The notes: generated from the letters alone by a model not told the origin. 64,000 nucleotides of DNA from Thermosynechococcus sp. HN-54 (GCF_023650955.1 NZ_CP098039.1:2232001-2296000); one strand, 5' to 3'; shown: positions 19,110 to 28,799, counted from the stretch's first letter. Numbers and translations: made by a program.

Positions 19110-19559
19110 ATGATGGACGGTCTTCGTGAGCTACTGGCTAACCATGTCCTCTGGGTCGCCCTTGCCGCCAGCGCGATCGCCCAAATGCTCAAGTTACTGA
19201 TTGACATTGCCAAACACCGCAAGCTCAATTTCCGCGTTCTGGTGGAAACGGGGGGGATGCCCAGTTCCCATTCCGCCCTTGTTACTGCTCTGGCGACTGG
19301 GGTGGGGCTGCAGCGGGGCTGGGATAGCATTGAGTTTGCGATCGCCGTTGTCTTTGCCTGTATTGTCATGTACGATGCGGCGGGGGTTCGCCAAGCGGCT
19401 GGCAAACAAGCCCGCATTCTCAATCAAATTGTTGATGAATTTTTCCAAGAAGGGCACGAATTAGCCGAAGCGCGCCTCAAGGAGTTATTGGGGCACACCC
19501 CCATTCAAGTCATTGTTGGTTCCGCCCTTGGGGTGGCGATCGCTTGGCTAGCGCTCTAA
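19110..19559 (+). CDS. Divergent PAP2-family membrane protein (DUF212)
   Basis: About 149 residues with three to four membrane helices. The motif GGMPSSHSALVTALATGVG and later VMYDAAGVRQAAGKQA are typical of the DUF212 group, which is related to acid phosphatase/haloperoxidase proteins. The SSHS retains one PAP2-like His. The substrate is unknown; lipid phosphate is plausible. It follows crtE by about 50 bases. The start at 19110 is the first ATG. Confidence 0.85.
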   Translation: MMDGLRELLANHVLWVALAASAIAQMLKLLIDIAKHRKLNFRVLVETGGMPSSHSALVTALATGVGLQRGWDSIEFAIAVVFACIVMYDAAGVRQAAGKQARILNQIVDEFFQEGHELAEARLKELLGHTPIQVIVGSALGVAIAWLAL

Positions 19560-19574
19560 GGTTTTGCCCAGCGG

Positions 19575-21005
19575 TTATCGCCCTGTCTCGCGACCATAGC
19601 GATCCTCAAAGCGGACAATATCATCTTCGCCAAGGTAGGCTCCCGACTGTACCTCGATCATTTCAAGGGGAATTTTCCCCGGATTGGCCAAGCGGTGCAC
19701 AGCGCCCACAGGGATATAGGTGGACTCATTCTCCGTCAGCAGAAACGTCTTGCCATTGCAGGTAACCTCCGCTGTGCCACTGACGACAATCCAATGTTCC
19801 GCGCGGTGATGGTGCTGTTGCAGCGAAAGACTTGCCCCCGGCTTGACCGTAATCCGCTTCACTTGAAAGCGATGACCCGTGTCAATGGAGTCGTAGTGTC
19901 CCCAAGGGCGATAGACCACGCGATGATTGTAGGCCTCACTGCGCTTTTGGGCTTGCAGTTGCTCCACCACTTGTTTCACCTGTTGTGCCGCTTCCTGATG
20001 GGCAATGAGAACGGCATCAGCGGTTTCTACAATAATCAGGTTTTCCACCCCCAGTAGGGCAACCAAGCGGTTTTGACTATGGACAAAGCAATCTTTGCTG
20101 CCATAGGTGAGGACATCGCCACGGCAACTGTTGCCAAATTCATCCTTGGGTGTCACCTCCCAGAGACTCGACCAAGACCCCACATCACTCCATCCGCACT
20201 CTAGGGGAACTACTGCTGCTTTTTGCGTCTTTTCCATCACCCCATAGTCCACCGATAGACTGGGACACTGACTCAAGGGTGCTTTTGCCAAGCGGATAAA
20301 GTCCAAATCCTCCTGCCCCTCCCGCAGTGCCAAGCGGCAATAGTGCAAAATGTCTGGCTGCTGCTGTGCCAATTCTGCTAAGAAGCTCTGGGCGCGGAAG
20401 AGAAACATACCGCTATTCCAAAGGTAATGGCCATCCGCCAGATAGGCCTCTGCCCTTGCCAAATCGGGTTTTTCCACAAACTCTGCCACCCGATAGGTGT
20501 GGGCATCACTGAGAGCTTCCCCCCGCCGAATGTAGCCGTAGCCTGTATGGGGAGAGGTGGGCGTAATACCAAAGGTCACTAACCAGTCCTTGGCGGCGGG
20601 TGCAAGTGCCCGTTGTAGCCCCTGCTGAAAGGCGGCAACATCCTGAATCAAATGATCCGCTGGTAGCACCAAAAGAATGGCATCGGTGGCGAGGACTTCT
20701 GTGACATAGAGCGCAGCAAGGGTAATCGCAGGAGCCGTATTGCGCCCCAAGGGTTCGAGCAAAATCCGCGTTGGTGTCACCCCTAGCTCTTGAAATTGTT
20801 CTGCTACCAGGAAGCGATGGGCTTCATTGGCGACAACGACGGGGGGGTGAATTTGGGGTAAACCCTGCAAGCGTTGCCACGTTTGTTGTAGCAGACTCTG
20901 CCCTTCGGCAGTTAAGCGCATAAACTGCTTGGGATGGGCTTGGCGCGATAATGGCCAAAGGCGACTGCCGGCTCCCCCCGATAGAATCACTGGAATACAG
21001 TCCAT
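19575..21005 (-). CDS. manC: Mannose-1-phosphate guanylyltransferase / mannose-6-phosphate isomerase
   Basis: The 476-residue protein starts with the nucleotidyltransferase signature GGAGSRLWPLSR (residues 10-21) and FVEKP appears near 185. The last 120 residues form a cupin with KPGASLSLQQHHHRAEHW, the type II mannose-6-phosphate isomerase domain. Together they give GDP-mannose for exopolysaccharide, lipopolysaccharide or glycosylation. It converges with the DUF212 gene (15-base gap) and is divergent from ndhO. The 263 bases between manC and ndhO hold no gene that I can support. Confidence 0.95.
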   Translation of the reverse strand: MDCIPVILSGGAGSRLWPLSRQAHPKQFMRLTAEGQSLLQQTWQRLQGLPQIHPPVVVANEAHRFLVAEQFQELGVTPTRILLEPLGRNTAPAITLAALYVTEVLATDAILLVLPADHLIQDVAAFQQGLQRALAPAAKDWLVTFGITPTSPHTGYGYIRRGEALSDAHTYRVAEFVEKPDLARAEAYLADGHYLWNSGMFLFRAQSFLAELAQQQPDILHYCRLALREGQEDLDFIRLAKAPLSQCPSLSVDYGVMEKTQKAAVVPLECGWSDVGSWSSLWEVTPKDEFGNSCRGDVLTYGSKDCFVHSQNRLVALLGVENLIIVETADAVLIAHQEAAQQVKQVVEQLQAQKRSEAYNHRVVYRPWGHYDSIDTGHRFQVKRITVKPGASLSLQQHHHRAEHWIVVSGTAEVTCNGKTFLLTENESTYIPVGAVHRLANPGKIPLEMIEVQSGAYLGEDDIVRFEDRYGRETGR

Positions 21006-21268
21006 CCAAGGTTCCCCTCAGGTAATGCGACGCTTAAGCGTAGTGTATCGCCAAAGAACTTCGTCTTAGTTCAGACCCCTGTTCTTTCTGTTGCTTATTT
21101 TCTTGGGGCTACTGTTTTGGCTTTGGCGGTGCCCGATGAATGGCAGTGAAGGGCTGAGGTGGCGTTTCCCCTTGGTTAAGGTTTGGCAATTCGATTCATC
21201 AAGAGACTTAAAGCCCTTGCCGATTCTCCTTAGGATAGAATGTGGGCTGATCAGCGTTAGGGTTTCCT

Positions 21269-21481
21269 ATGGCAATTAAAAAGGGAGATTTGGTAAAGGT
21301 CGTTGCTGAAAAGTTGGCCAACAGTGTTGAGGCGTTGGCCAGTGATCATCGCTATCCCCCCTATCTGTTTGAGGGGCGGGGCGAGGTAGTGGAGATTCGC
21401 GGTGACTATGCGCAGATTAAATTTCCAGTGCCCACCCCTACAGTTTGGCTGCGCCTTGATCAACTGGAGGTCGCCAAATAA
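21269..21481 (+). CDS. ndhO: NAD(P)H-quinone oxidoreductase subunit O
   Basis: The 70-residue protein matches NdhO along its length, with [19 protein letters not shown] at the start and [19 protein letters not shown] in the middle. NdhO is an oxygenic-photosynthesis-specific subunit of the peripheral arm of NDH-1 and influences NDH-CO2-uptake stability. It stands alone with its own upstream region. Confidence 0.94.
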   Translation: MAIKKGDLVKVVAEKLANSVEALASDHRYPPYLFEGRGEVVEIRGDYAQIKFPVPTPTVWLRLDQLEVAK

Positions 21482-21601
21482 CCCCAATTAGTCCCAATTA
21501 GTGTCTCCTGCTAGTCTGTGAGCCAGTGAAGAGCACCAGTGTTAGCAATTTTCAGCGTGTCTGGATATGATGGAGGCAATGCTGTTGCTTAACATTTGGT
21601 A

Positions 21602-22957
21602 ATGTTAGTTCAACCTTCGCAACCTCAACGCTGGTTTCAGTGGCTCAAGGAGACGCTCCTTTTTGGGCAAGAACCCAGTGGCGAACTCTTAGCCATTTTG
21701 CTGGTGTATTTTGTCCAAGGGGTGTTGGGCTTAGCACGGCTGGCCATTAGCTTTTTCTTTAAGGATGAATTGGGTTTGTCGCCGGCGCAAGTGGCGGCAT
21801 TGATGGGTGTGGCTGCGCTGCCTTGGGTAATTAAGCCGGTGTTTGGCCTCATTTCTGATAGCCTACCGCTCTTGGGATTTCGCCGCCGCTCCTATCTCGT
21901 CCTGTCTGGGCTGCTCGGCTGTGGGGCGTGGTTGAGCTTGGGGACGTGGGTGGCTACCCCTTGGCAGGCAACGGCGGCAATTTTGGCGGCGTCGATCGCG
22001 ATCGCCCTCAGTGATGTGATTGTGGATTCACTGGTGGTGGAACGGGCACGCCAAGAATCTCCCACCGAAATGGGAACGCTGCAATCTTTGAGTTGGGCCG
22101 CCACTGCTTTGGGGGGCATCCTCACCGCCTACTTCAGTGGTCAACTGTTGCAGTGGTTTAGTCCGCGTACGGTGTTTCAAATTACGGCGGTGTTTCCGCT
22201 GCTGGTATCGGGGGTAGCGTGGGCGATCGCCGAAGCACGAGTGACGGTTCGCCCCCAACTCAGTCAAACATGGCAGCACATTAACCGCGTGCGCCAAGCC
22301 ATGATGCAAAAACGCATTTGGTTGCCCGTTGCCTTTCTCTTCCTGTGGCAAGCCACCCCTGGCTCAGAATCCGCCTTCTTTTTCTTTACAACCAATGAAC
22401 TGGGCTTTCAGGCTGAGTTTTTGGGACGGGTGCGCCTTGTCACTAGCATCGCCTCCCTCTTAGGGGTGTGGATTTTCCAGCGCTACTTGAAAACGCTGCC
22501 CATTCGTACCATTTTTTTCTGGAGTACGATTCTCTCAGCGGTTTTGGGACTCTCTAGCCTGATTTTGGTCACCCATCTGAATCGCCAATGGGGCATTAGT
22601 GACCAGTGGTTTAGCTTGGGGGATAGTTTGATTTTGGCCGTCATGGGGCAAATTGCCTTTATGCCGGTACTGGTCTTGGCAGCGCGGCTATGTCCGTCGG
22701 GAATTGAGGCCACCCTCTTTGCCCTGCTGATGTCCATTAGCAACCTTGCCAATCTGGTCTCCCATGAGTTGGGGGCACTGCTGACCCACTGGCTAGGGAT
22801 TACCGAGCATCATTTCGATCGCCTGTGGTTGCTAGTGCTCATTACCAACCTGAGTACGCTATTGCCCCTACCGCTGTTGAACTGGTTACCGCAGCAGGTG
22901 TCACCGCCCACGTCTTCATCCAATGTCAGTGTTGAATTGGAGCCAAGTGTGTCATGA
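21602..22957 (+). CDS. Folate-biopterin transporter (FBT/BT1 family)
   Basis: About 451 residues with 12 predicted helices. Family signatures include DELGLSPAQVAALMGVAALPWVIKP, ISDSLPLLGFRRRSY and DVIVDSLVVERARQE. Characterised members from Synechocystis and plants move folates across membranes. ATG 21602 is chosen over TTG 21596. The stop overlaps the next ATG as ATGA, so transcription with the carotenoid oxygenase is nearly certain. Confidence 0.9.
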   Translation: MLVQPSQPQRWFQWLKETLLFGQEPSGELLAILLVYFVQGVLGLARLAISFFFKDELGLSPAQVAALMGVAALPWVIKPVFGLISDSLPLLGFRRRSYLVLSGLLGCGAWLSLGTWVATPWQATAAILAASIAIALSDVIVDSLVVERARQESPTEMGTLQSLSWAATALGGILTAYFSGQLLQWFSPRTVFQITAVFPLLVSGVAWAIAEARVTVRPQLSQTWQHINRVRQAMMQKRIWLPVAFLFLWQATPGSESAFFFFTTNELGFQAEFLGRVRLVTSIASLLGVWIFQRYLKTLPIRTIFFWSTILSAVLGLSSLILVTHLNRQWGISDQWFSLGDSLILAVMGQIAFMPVLVLAARLCPSGIEATLFALLMSISNLANLVSHELGALLTHWLGITEHHFDRLWLLVLITNLSTLLPLPLLNWLPQQVSPPTSSSNVSVELEPSVS

Positions 22958-24417
22958 CTGGAGTCTTAGATTGCCCCTATACGATGGCGGATTGGCGGGG
23001 GGGGACGGAATCCCTCACCCAAGAGTATGACTATTGGATTGATGATGTCGAAGGCACGGTGCCAACGGATTTGGTGGGCACCCTCTACCGCAATGGCCCT
23101 GGCCTCTTGGAGCGTGGGGGTGTTCCTTTAGCCCATCCCTTTGATGGCGACGGCATGATCTGCGCTTTTCGCTTTGAGAATGGCCGGGTGCATTTTCGCA
23201 ACCGCTATGTGCGCACCGCCGGATTGTTGGAGGAAGAAAAAGCCAATCGGCTTCTCTATCGCGGTGTCTTTGGTACCCAAAAGCCGGGTGGGTGGCTGCC
23301 CAATTTCCTTGATACTCGTGTCAAAAACATTGCCAATACCCACGTGATCTATTGGGCTGGCAAATTACTGGCGCTGTGGGAAGCCAGTCTGCCCCATCGC
23401 CTCGACCCGGTGACCCTAGACACGATTGGACTGGACAATCTAGAGGGTCGGCTCAAAGATAGCGATGCCTTTGCTGCACATCCCCGCTTTGACCCGCAGA
23501 TGCAGCGGCTAGTGAACTTTGGTGTCAAGCCCGGCCTGAGCACCCGCATTACGCTCTATGAATTTGATGCCAGTGGTCAGTGTGTCTCGCAACCCGTCTT
23601 TCACATTCCAGGCTTTGCTTTTATCCATGACTTTGCCTTGACCGCCAATTACGCCATTGTTTTTCAAAATCCGGTGCAGTTTAACCCCTTGCCCTATCTA
23701 TTGGGACTGCGGGGGGCAGCGCAGTGCATTCAGTTTAATGCTCAGGAACTGACGCGGGTTTGGCTGCTGCCTCGTCGCGGTGGCACCCCTCAGATGTTGA
23801 CGATGCCCGCCTGTTTTGTCTTTCACCATGCCAATGCCTATGAAGTGGGGGATGAGATTCATCTGGAGTCCATTGCCTATAGCCACTTTCCCAATCTGGA
23901 ACCGGGCATGGATTTTCGGGAGGTGAATTTTGCCGCGCTGCCCTCAAGCCTGCTGTGGCGAATTCAATTGAACCCGAAAACCAAGGCGGTGGACTGGCAA
24001 GTGGTGAGCGATCGCCCCTGTGAATTTCCTGTGGTGCATCCTGCCAAAGTGGGACAACCCTATCGCTACATTTATCTGGCGGCCGGGCATGATCCGAAAA
24101 TCAATGCCCCTCTCCAAGCGCTATGGCGGTGCGATCGCCAGACGGGTGAGGAACAATTTTGGTCAGCAGCGCCGCGAGGATTTGTCAGCGAACCCATTTT
24201 TGTCCCCCGTGGTCTGCAAAAAGGTGACTTTCTCTGGCAAGGGGCGCAAGGGGAGGAGGAGGGCTGGCTCTTGCAGGTGGTCTATGATGCCAGTTGCCAC
24301 AAATCACAACTGCTGATCTTTGATGCGGCGGCCATTAGTGCTGGGCCTGTGGCACGGTTGCGCTTGAAACACCACATTCCCTACGGTCTTCACGGTTCAT
24401 TTACCACAGCAGTCTAG
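22954..24417 (+). CDS. Carotenoid cleavage oxygenase (RPE65/apocarotenoid oxygenase family)
   Basis: The 487-residue protein has GTLYRNGPGLLERGG and HPFDGDGMI at the start. Candidate iron-ligand His residues lie in AFAAHPRFD, FIHDFALT, CFVFHHANAYE and YGLHGSF near the end, one per blade group of the seven-bladed propeller. It would cleave (apo)carotenoids with O2, giving retinal-like products. The exact substrate cannot be read from the sequence. It is coupled to the BT1 transporter by a 4-base overlap and is followed 3 bases later by the CYTH gene. Confidence 0.92.
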   Translation: MTGVLDCPYTMADWRGGTESLTQEYDYWIDDVEGTVPTDLVGTLYRNGPGLLERGGVPLAHPFDGDGMICAFRFENGRVHFRNRYVRTAGLLEEEKANRLLYRGVFGTQKPGGWLPNFLDTRVKNIANTHVIYWAGKLLALWEASLPHRLDPVTLDTIGLDNLEGRLKDSDAFAAHPRFDPQMQRLVNFGVKPGLSTRITLYEFDASGQCVSQPVFHIPGFAFIHDFALTANYAIVFQNPVQFNPLPYLLGLRGAAQCIQFNAQELTRVWLLPRRGGTPQMLTMPACFVFHHANAYEVGDEIHLESIAYSHFPNLEPGMDFREVNFAALPSSLLWRIQLNPKTKAVDWQVVSDRPCEFPVVHPAKVGQPYRYIYLAAGHDPKINAPLQALWRCDRQTGEEQFWSAAPRGFVSEPIFVPRGLQKGDFLWQGAQGEEEGWLLQVVYDASCHKSQLLIFDAAAISAGPVARLRLKHHIPYGLHGSFTTAV

Positions 24418-24420
24418 GCA

Positions 24421-24894
24421 ATGGGTATCGAAATTGAGCGCAAGTTCCTTGTCACAAGCGAAGAATGGCGATCGCTAGCCACTAGTGTTTCCCATTTTGC
24501 CCAAGGCTACCTGTCAACGGTTCCCGAACGAACGGTACGGGTGCGTCTTGCGGGCGACGAGGCATGGCTCACGATTAAGGGCAAAGCCAGCGGTGGCCAA
24601 CGCCGCGAGTATGAGTATGCTATCCCCGTTGCTGATGCAAGGGAACTCCTTGAGGAATTGTGCCTACAACCGATCATTAAGAAAAATCGCTATCGCATCC
24701 CAGCGGGTGATCTGTGTTGGGAAGTGGATGAATTTACTGGGGCCTGTGCCGGCCTAATTTTGGCAGAAATTGAATTGCCCTCCCCCGACTATCCTCTGAC
24801 TTTACCCCCGTGGATTGGCCTTGAGGTCACCGATGACCCCCGCTATACCAATGCCTACCTAGCGGAGCACCCCTATCAGGAGTGGGCAACCTGA
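24421..24894 (+). CDS. CYTH-domain protein (triphosphate tunnel metalloenzyme)
   Basis: The 157-residue protein starts MGIEIERKFLV, the E-x-E-x-K metal/phosphate motif (Glu4, Glu6, Lys8). Further tunnel residues are seen in RVRLAGDEAWLTIKGK and ILAEIELPS. Small bacterial TTMs hydrolyse triphosphate or related substrates. It follows the carotenoid oxygenase by 3 bases, so it is probably the third gene of that unit. Confidence 0.92.
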   Translation: MGIEIERKFLVTSEEWRSLATSVSHFAQGYLSTVPERTVRVRLAGDEAWLTIKGKASGGQRREYEYAIPVADARELLEELCLQPIIKKNRYRIPAGDLCWEVDEFTGACAGLILAEIELPSPDYPLTLPPWIGLEVTDDPRYTNAYLAEHPYQEWAT

Positions 24895-24940
24895 ATTCCT
24901 GAGATTCGATAGGATACAAAAATATCGCCACGGCTTCCCT

Positions 24941-26122
24941 ATGCTTGCTCGGATTCGCCAGATTACCCAGACCCTCACCCCCCGTCTCATTGAAATTCGT
25001 CGCCATCTGCACCGCTACCCCGAATTGAGTGGCCAAGAACATCAAACCGCTGCCTATGTAGCTGGCGTGCTTTCCTCCGCAGGCTTGATGGTGAAACAGG
25101 ATGTGGGGAAGGTGGGGGTGATTGCCGAGTTGGTGGGGAATCCCAAGGCGGATCGATTACTGGCCATTCGCACCGATATGGATGCCCTGCCGATTCAAGA
25201 GCGCACGGGGCTGGAGTTTAGCTCGAAACATGTGGGGGTGATGCACGCCTGCGGTCATGATGTCCACACCACCGTTGGCCTTGGGACGGCGATGGTTCTA
25301 GCGGCCTTGAAGGAAGAGTTCCCCGGACGGGTGCGGTTTATTTTTCAGCCCGCGGAAGAAATTGCCCAAGGGGCGAGTTGGATGATTGCCGATGGCGCCA
25401 TGAAAGAGGTGAGTGCCATTTTGTCACTCCATGTTTTCCCCTCAATTCCAGCGGGAGAGGTGGCGGTACGCTATGGGGCGCTGACGGCAGCCGCCGATGA
25501 TATTGAGCTAACCATTTTGGGAGAATCAGGGCATGGTGCCCGCCCCCATGAAGCCGTGGATGCGATTTGGATTGCCGCCCAAGTGATCAGTGCTCTGCAA
25601 CAGGCCATTAGTCGTACCCAAAATCCGCTGCGGCCAGTGGTGGTTACCTTCGGCAAGATCCAAGGGGGACGAGCACCGAATGTCATTGCCGATCAGGTGA
25701 CGCTTCAGGGAACGGTGCGATCGCTCCACCCGGAAACCCGTGCTACCCTCCCTACTTGGATTGAGCAAATTGTTGCCAATGTCTGCCATGCCTATGGTGC
25801 CCGTTACAAGCTCCACTATCGGCGGGGGGTGCCAGGGGTCGAAAACACCCCCTACCTGTCGCAATTGCTAGCAGAGGCGGCGACTGATGTGGTAGGTACC
25901 CCCCATGTGCATATTTTGGCGGAGCCGTCCCTCGGCGCCGAAGATTTTGCCCTGTACCTAGAACATGCACCGGGAGCCATGTTTCGCCTTGGCGTCGGGT
26001 TTCGCGATCGCCCCAACTATCCCCTGCATCATCCGGAGTTTGATGTGGACGAACAAGCTATCCCCGTGGGCGTGATGACCCTTGCCTATGCCGCCTGCCG
26101 CTATTGGCAGATCCCTTATTAA
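24941..26122 (+). CDS. M20-family metal amidohydrolase
   Basis: The 393-residue enzyme has RTDMDALPIQE, the metal-binding MHACGHDVHTT, and IFQPAEEIAQGA. Dimerisation-domain sequence lies between about 180 and 290, and the final ligand His is near PLHHPEFDVDE. It is of the N-acyl-amino-acid / IAA-conjugate / hippurate hydrolase group and cleaves an amide to free an amino acid. The true substrate is unknown. Its TAA overlaps the convergent permease stop on TTAA. Confidence 0.92.
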   Translation: MLARIRQITQTLTPRLIEIRRHLHRYPELSGQEHQTAAYVAGVLSSAGLMVKQDVGKVGVIAELVGNPKADRLLAIRTDMDALPIQERTGLEFSSKHVGVMHACGHDVHTTVGLGTAMVLAALKEEFPGRVRFIFQPAEEIAQGASWMIADGAMKEVSAILSLHVFPSIPAGEVAVRYGALTAAADDIELTILGESGHGARPHEAVDAIWIAAQVISALQQAISRTQNPLRPVVVTFGKIQGGRAPNVIADQVTLQGTVRSLHPETRATLPTWIEQIVANVCHAYGARYKLHYRRGVPGVENTPYLSQLLAEAATDVVGTPHVHILAEPSLGAEDFALYLEHAPGAMFRLGVGFRDRPNYPLHHPEFDVDEQAIPVGVMTLAYAACRYWQIPY

Positions 26123-27261
26123 TGACGGTTGGCATGATAGAGCATACCTAGGGCGATCGCACTGACAATGACCTTGGGTAGCCAGCTGGCCACGATGGGC
26201 GACACCGCTCCCCCTTCTCCAAAGGCGGTGAACATAAAGGCGCTGACATAATAACCAAAAATAATCGCCACACTCAGGCCAAAGGCACGTCCCTGTCCTT
26301 GGCGGGGAAAACTGCTCCCCAAAACAGCGCCAACAACTGCAAAACTCAAGCACAAAAAGGGGAGGGAGAGTTTTTCCTGCAACTGCACCCGCCACTGCCG
26401 CAGGCGCTTGACATCCCCACTTTCTGCCAAAATTTGCAGGTAGCGATACATTTCACGGCTGGTCATAAACTCTGGTGCCCGTGTTTCCATGGCCAAATCA
26501 AGGGGGGTGCGAGGATAGGCAAACGTTCGCTCTGAAAATGTTTCTGCCATCTCATAGTCGCGATCGCCCTGCAGGCGATGGTAGGTTCCCTGACGGAACA
26601 GCCATGCAGAGCCTTGCCACATTGCTTCTTGAGCCGTGATAATTTCCCGCAGTTGTCCCTGCTCAAAGTTCAGTACCGTTACCCGACCCATCACCTGACC
26701 ATCAAATCCGTGGGCAAAAAAGAGTTGCTGAAGCTGTCCCTCGGCAAAACGGCGGTAGAAGATATTGCGGGTCTGAAACGGGGGTTGGGGGCGTTGAATT
26801 GCGACTTCCAAGGTCTGGATGGCACGGTAGGCCATGGGGGGAGCCACCAGTTCATTGAGGGCAAAGGTCAAGACCAAGGCACAGAACCCCGCTAAGAGCG
26901 CTGGTCGCACCAGACGCAACGGACTCACCCCACAGCTTTTGCACGCAATCAGTTCACTGCGGCGGGAGAGCTGACTATAGGCGAGGAGCGAACCAAAGAG
27001 CATCGCCATGGGAATGCCCAGCACGGCAAAGGTGGGCAAACGCAGAAAAAAGACTTGAATGGCGCTGAGAATCCCCAGATTGTGCTCCACCATGTTGCGA
27101 ATGAGGTAGAACACGGTGCCAATCACGGCAGCGATCGCCGTAAAAATGCCAAAACCAAAAACAAAAGGACGGATCATCTCCCGCAGGATATAGCGATCCA
27201 ACAGGGAGAATCGCGGCTGCCAAGACATCTGTTGCAGTGGTCGGGCGATCGCCAGCATCAT
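26119..27261 (-). CDS. LptF/LptG-family permease (YjgP/YjgQ)
   Basis: The 380-residue protein has three N-terminal and three C-terminal membrane helices with a large periplasmic beta domain between (about 130-290), as in LptF/LptG. Marks include DRYILREMIRPFVFGFGIF and the cytosolic-loop stretch RRSELIACKSCGVSPLRLVRPAL. The family carries lipopolysaccharide to the LptC/A bridge with LptB. It directly follows (no gap) the 136-residue gene and an ABC ATPase that is not of LptB type. Confidence 0.9.
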   Translation of the reverse strand: MMLAIARPLQQMSWQPRFSLLDRYILREMIRPFVFGFGIFTAIAAVIGTVFYLIRNMVEHNLGILSAIQVFFLRLPTFAVLGIPMAMLFGSLLAYSQLSRRSELIACKSCGVSPLRLVRPALLAGFCALVLTFALNELVAPPMAYRAIQTLEVAIQRPQPPFQTRNIFYRRFAEGQLQQLFFAHGFDGQVMGRVTVLNFEQGQLREIITAQEAMWQGSAWLFRQGTYHRLQGDRDYEMAETFSERTFAYPRTPLDLAMETRAPEFMTSREMYRYLQILAESGDVKRLRQWRVQLQEKLSLPFLCLSFAVVGAVLGSSFPRQGQGRAFGLSVAIIFGYYVSAFMFTAFGEGGAVSPIVASWLPKVIVSAIALGMLYHANRH

Positions 27262-27672
27262 CTATAGCCCCAAGCAGGGTTTCGCCAACTTCCAATAACG
27301 AAAGAAGCGCTTCAAATCGGCATTGGCAGGTAACGTGACGAAGGGTTCTGGCTCTAGAATCTCTAGCGGATAGGCCAACTGCTGACAAATGGTGCGAAAG
27401 CGAGGGCTAGGACTGGCCATAGTGACCACGCGATCGCCCCCGTGCACCTCAACAAAGGCATTCACCAAGGGAGCCACCTCACCACGGTACATCTGCAGCG
27501 GTAGATCAAGCAGGCACTCATAGAGAAACACCAGCCGCTTCAGGCGAATTTGCCACTCCTTGAGTAGCGCTACATCCCATACAAAAATGGCCGGCGCGTT
27601 GGGATAGCGGTCAAAGATGGGCGCCTTGGGGTCGAGGCAGTCTCCATGAACCCAAAGAATTGGCTGCCCCAT
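27262..27672 (-). CDS. Small conserved protein, weakly like the photolyase N-terminal fold
   Basis: The 136-residue soluble protein begins MGQPILWVHGDCLDPKAP and includes IFVWDVALLKEWQIRLKRLVFLYECL. This recalls the alpha/beta domain at the start of DNA photolyases (FVWD..LL..., KRLVFLYE). There is no FAD-binding domain. It sits between an ABC ATPase and an LptF/G permease; its ATG overlaps the ATPase stop and its stop abuts the permease start, so the three are one unit. The function is unknown and the fold suggestion is weak. Confidence 0.65.
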   Translation of the reverse strand: MGQPILWVHGDCLDPKAPIFDRYPNAPAIFVWDVALLKEWQIRLKRLVFLYECLLDLPLQMYRGEVAPLVNAFVEVHGGDRVVTMASPSPRFRTICQQLAYPLEILEPEPFVTLPANADLKRFFRYWKLAKPCLGL

Positions 27673-28700
27673 TAGCGTTGCATGGCCTCTTTTTTCAACT
27701 GTTTGCTATCCCGCTGCGCTGCTGCTGCCAAGTCCGCATCCAAGAGGGTCTGACCCGTGGCCGCTAAATAGACATCATCCAGACTTGGTCGCGACTGCGC
27801 CAAGCTAAAGAGGGGTAATCCCGCTTGATCCAGTGCTGTTCTAATTGCTTCAATTGCCACCGCGGCTTCAGTAACAACAAGATTGAGAGAATTGCCCTGA
27901 TTGGCATTAATGAGCACCGATTTCACACAGTCCAATTGACTGAGCAGGGCTTGAGCCATTTGTGCCTCTTGACGCGGTGTAAACTCCCGCACCCGCAACG
28001 TCACGCGATCGCCCCCAATATTGGCTTTGAGTTCTTCAGGAGCACCACTGGCAATGACGCGCCCCTTATCGAGAATTGCTAAGCGATCGCTGAGCAGATC
28101 CACTTCCTCAAGATAGTGGCTGGTCAAGATGATCGTCAGTCCCTGAGCCTTGAGATGCCGCAGCACATCCCAAATCACTTGGCGACTTTCAATGTCGAGG
28201 CCTACGGTGGGTTCATCCAAGACAAGAACTTGGGGTTGGTGCAGCAGTCCCGCCGCGAGATCAAAGCGTTTGCGAATACCACCAGAGTAGGTACCACACT
28301 GGCGATCGCGCCATGCAAGTAAATCCAACCGTGCCAGCACCGCCTCAATGCGCTCTGGAATCAGGCTACGGGGAATGTGGTACAGGGCCGCCTGCAATTC
28401 TAGAAATTCCTGGCCCGTAAGGATTTTATCCAGCGCTACCTCCTGAGCCACATAGCCCAATTTTTGGCGCACCAAATGGGGTTGGTGCAGTACCGATAGG
28501 CCACAGACTTCCAACACCCCCGCATCCGGTCGCGAGAGGGTACATAGACAGCGCAGTGTTGTCGTTTTCCCTGAGCCATTCGGCCCCAGCACCCCAAAAA
28601 TTTCCCCTTGATGGGCGCTAAAGGAGACATCGGCCACCGCTGTAATGGCACCGTAGGACTTCTTCAGATGTTCGACCTTTACCGTGGCTGTCATGGTCAT
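27672..28700 (-). CDS. ABC transporter ATP-binding protein, DrrA-like
   Basis: The 342-residue ATPase has Walker A GPNGSGKTT, signature YSGGIRKR, Walker B VLVLDEPTVGLD and the H-loop TSHYLEE. A C-terminal extension of about 100 residues ends with SLDDVYLAATGQTL, as in daunorubicin-type (ABC-2) exporters. LptB proteins are about 240 residues and lack this. No ABC-2 permease gene is adjacent. It leads the overlapping unit with the small protein and the LptF/G permease. Confidence 0.9.
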   Translation of the reverse strand: MTMTATVKVEHLKKSYGAITAVADVSFSAHQGEIFGVLGPNGSGKTTTLRCLCTLSRPDAGVLEVCGLSVLHQPHLVRQKLGYVAQEVALDKILTGQEFLELQAALYHIPRSLIPERIEAVLARLDLLAWRDRQCGTYSGGIRKRFDLAAGLLHQPQVLVLDEPTVGLDIESRQVIWDVLRHLKAQGLTIILTSHYLEEVDLLSDRLAILDKGRVIASGAPEELKANIGGDRVTLRVREFTPRQEAQMAQALLSQLDCVKSVLINANQGNSLNLVVTEAAVAIEAIRTALDQAGLPLFSLAQSRPSLDDVYLAATGQTLLDADLAAAAQRDSKQLKKEAMQR

Positions 28701-28799
28701 TCACTCTGTGTGCGATTCCCTTAACATTTTGACAGATATTTCTCCTTGCTTTGGTGCGCGTGCTACAACAGCAACTAGAGCCTATTGGGTGGGTTTCCC

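Noticed and set aside
21091-21279. Small plus-strand frame before ndhO
   Set aside because: It begins with a hydrophobic stretch but has no ribosome site and overlaps the ndhO leader and start, so it is probably chance.
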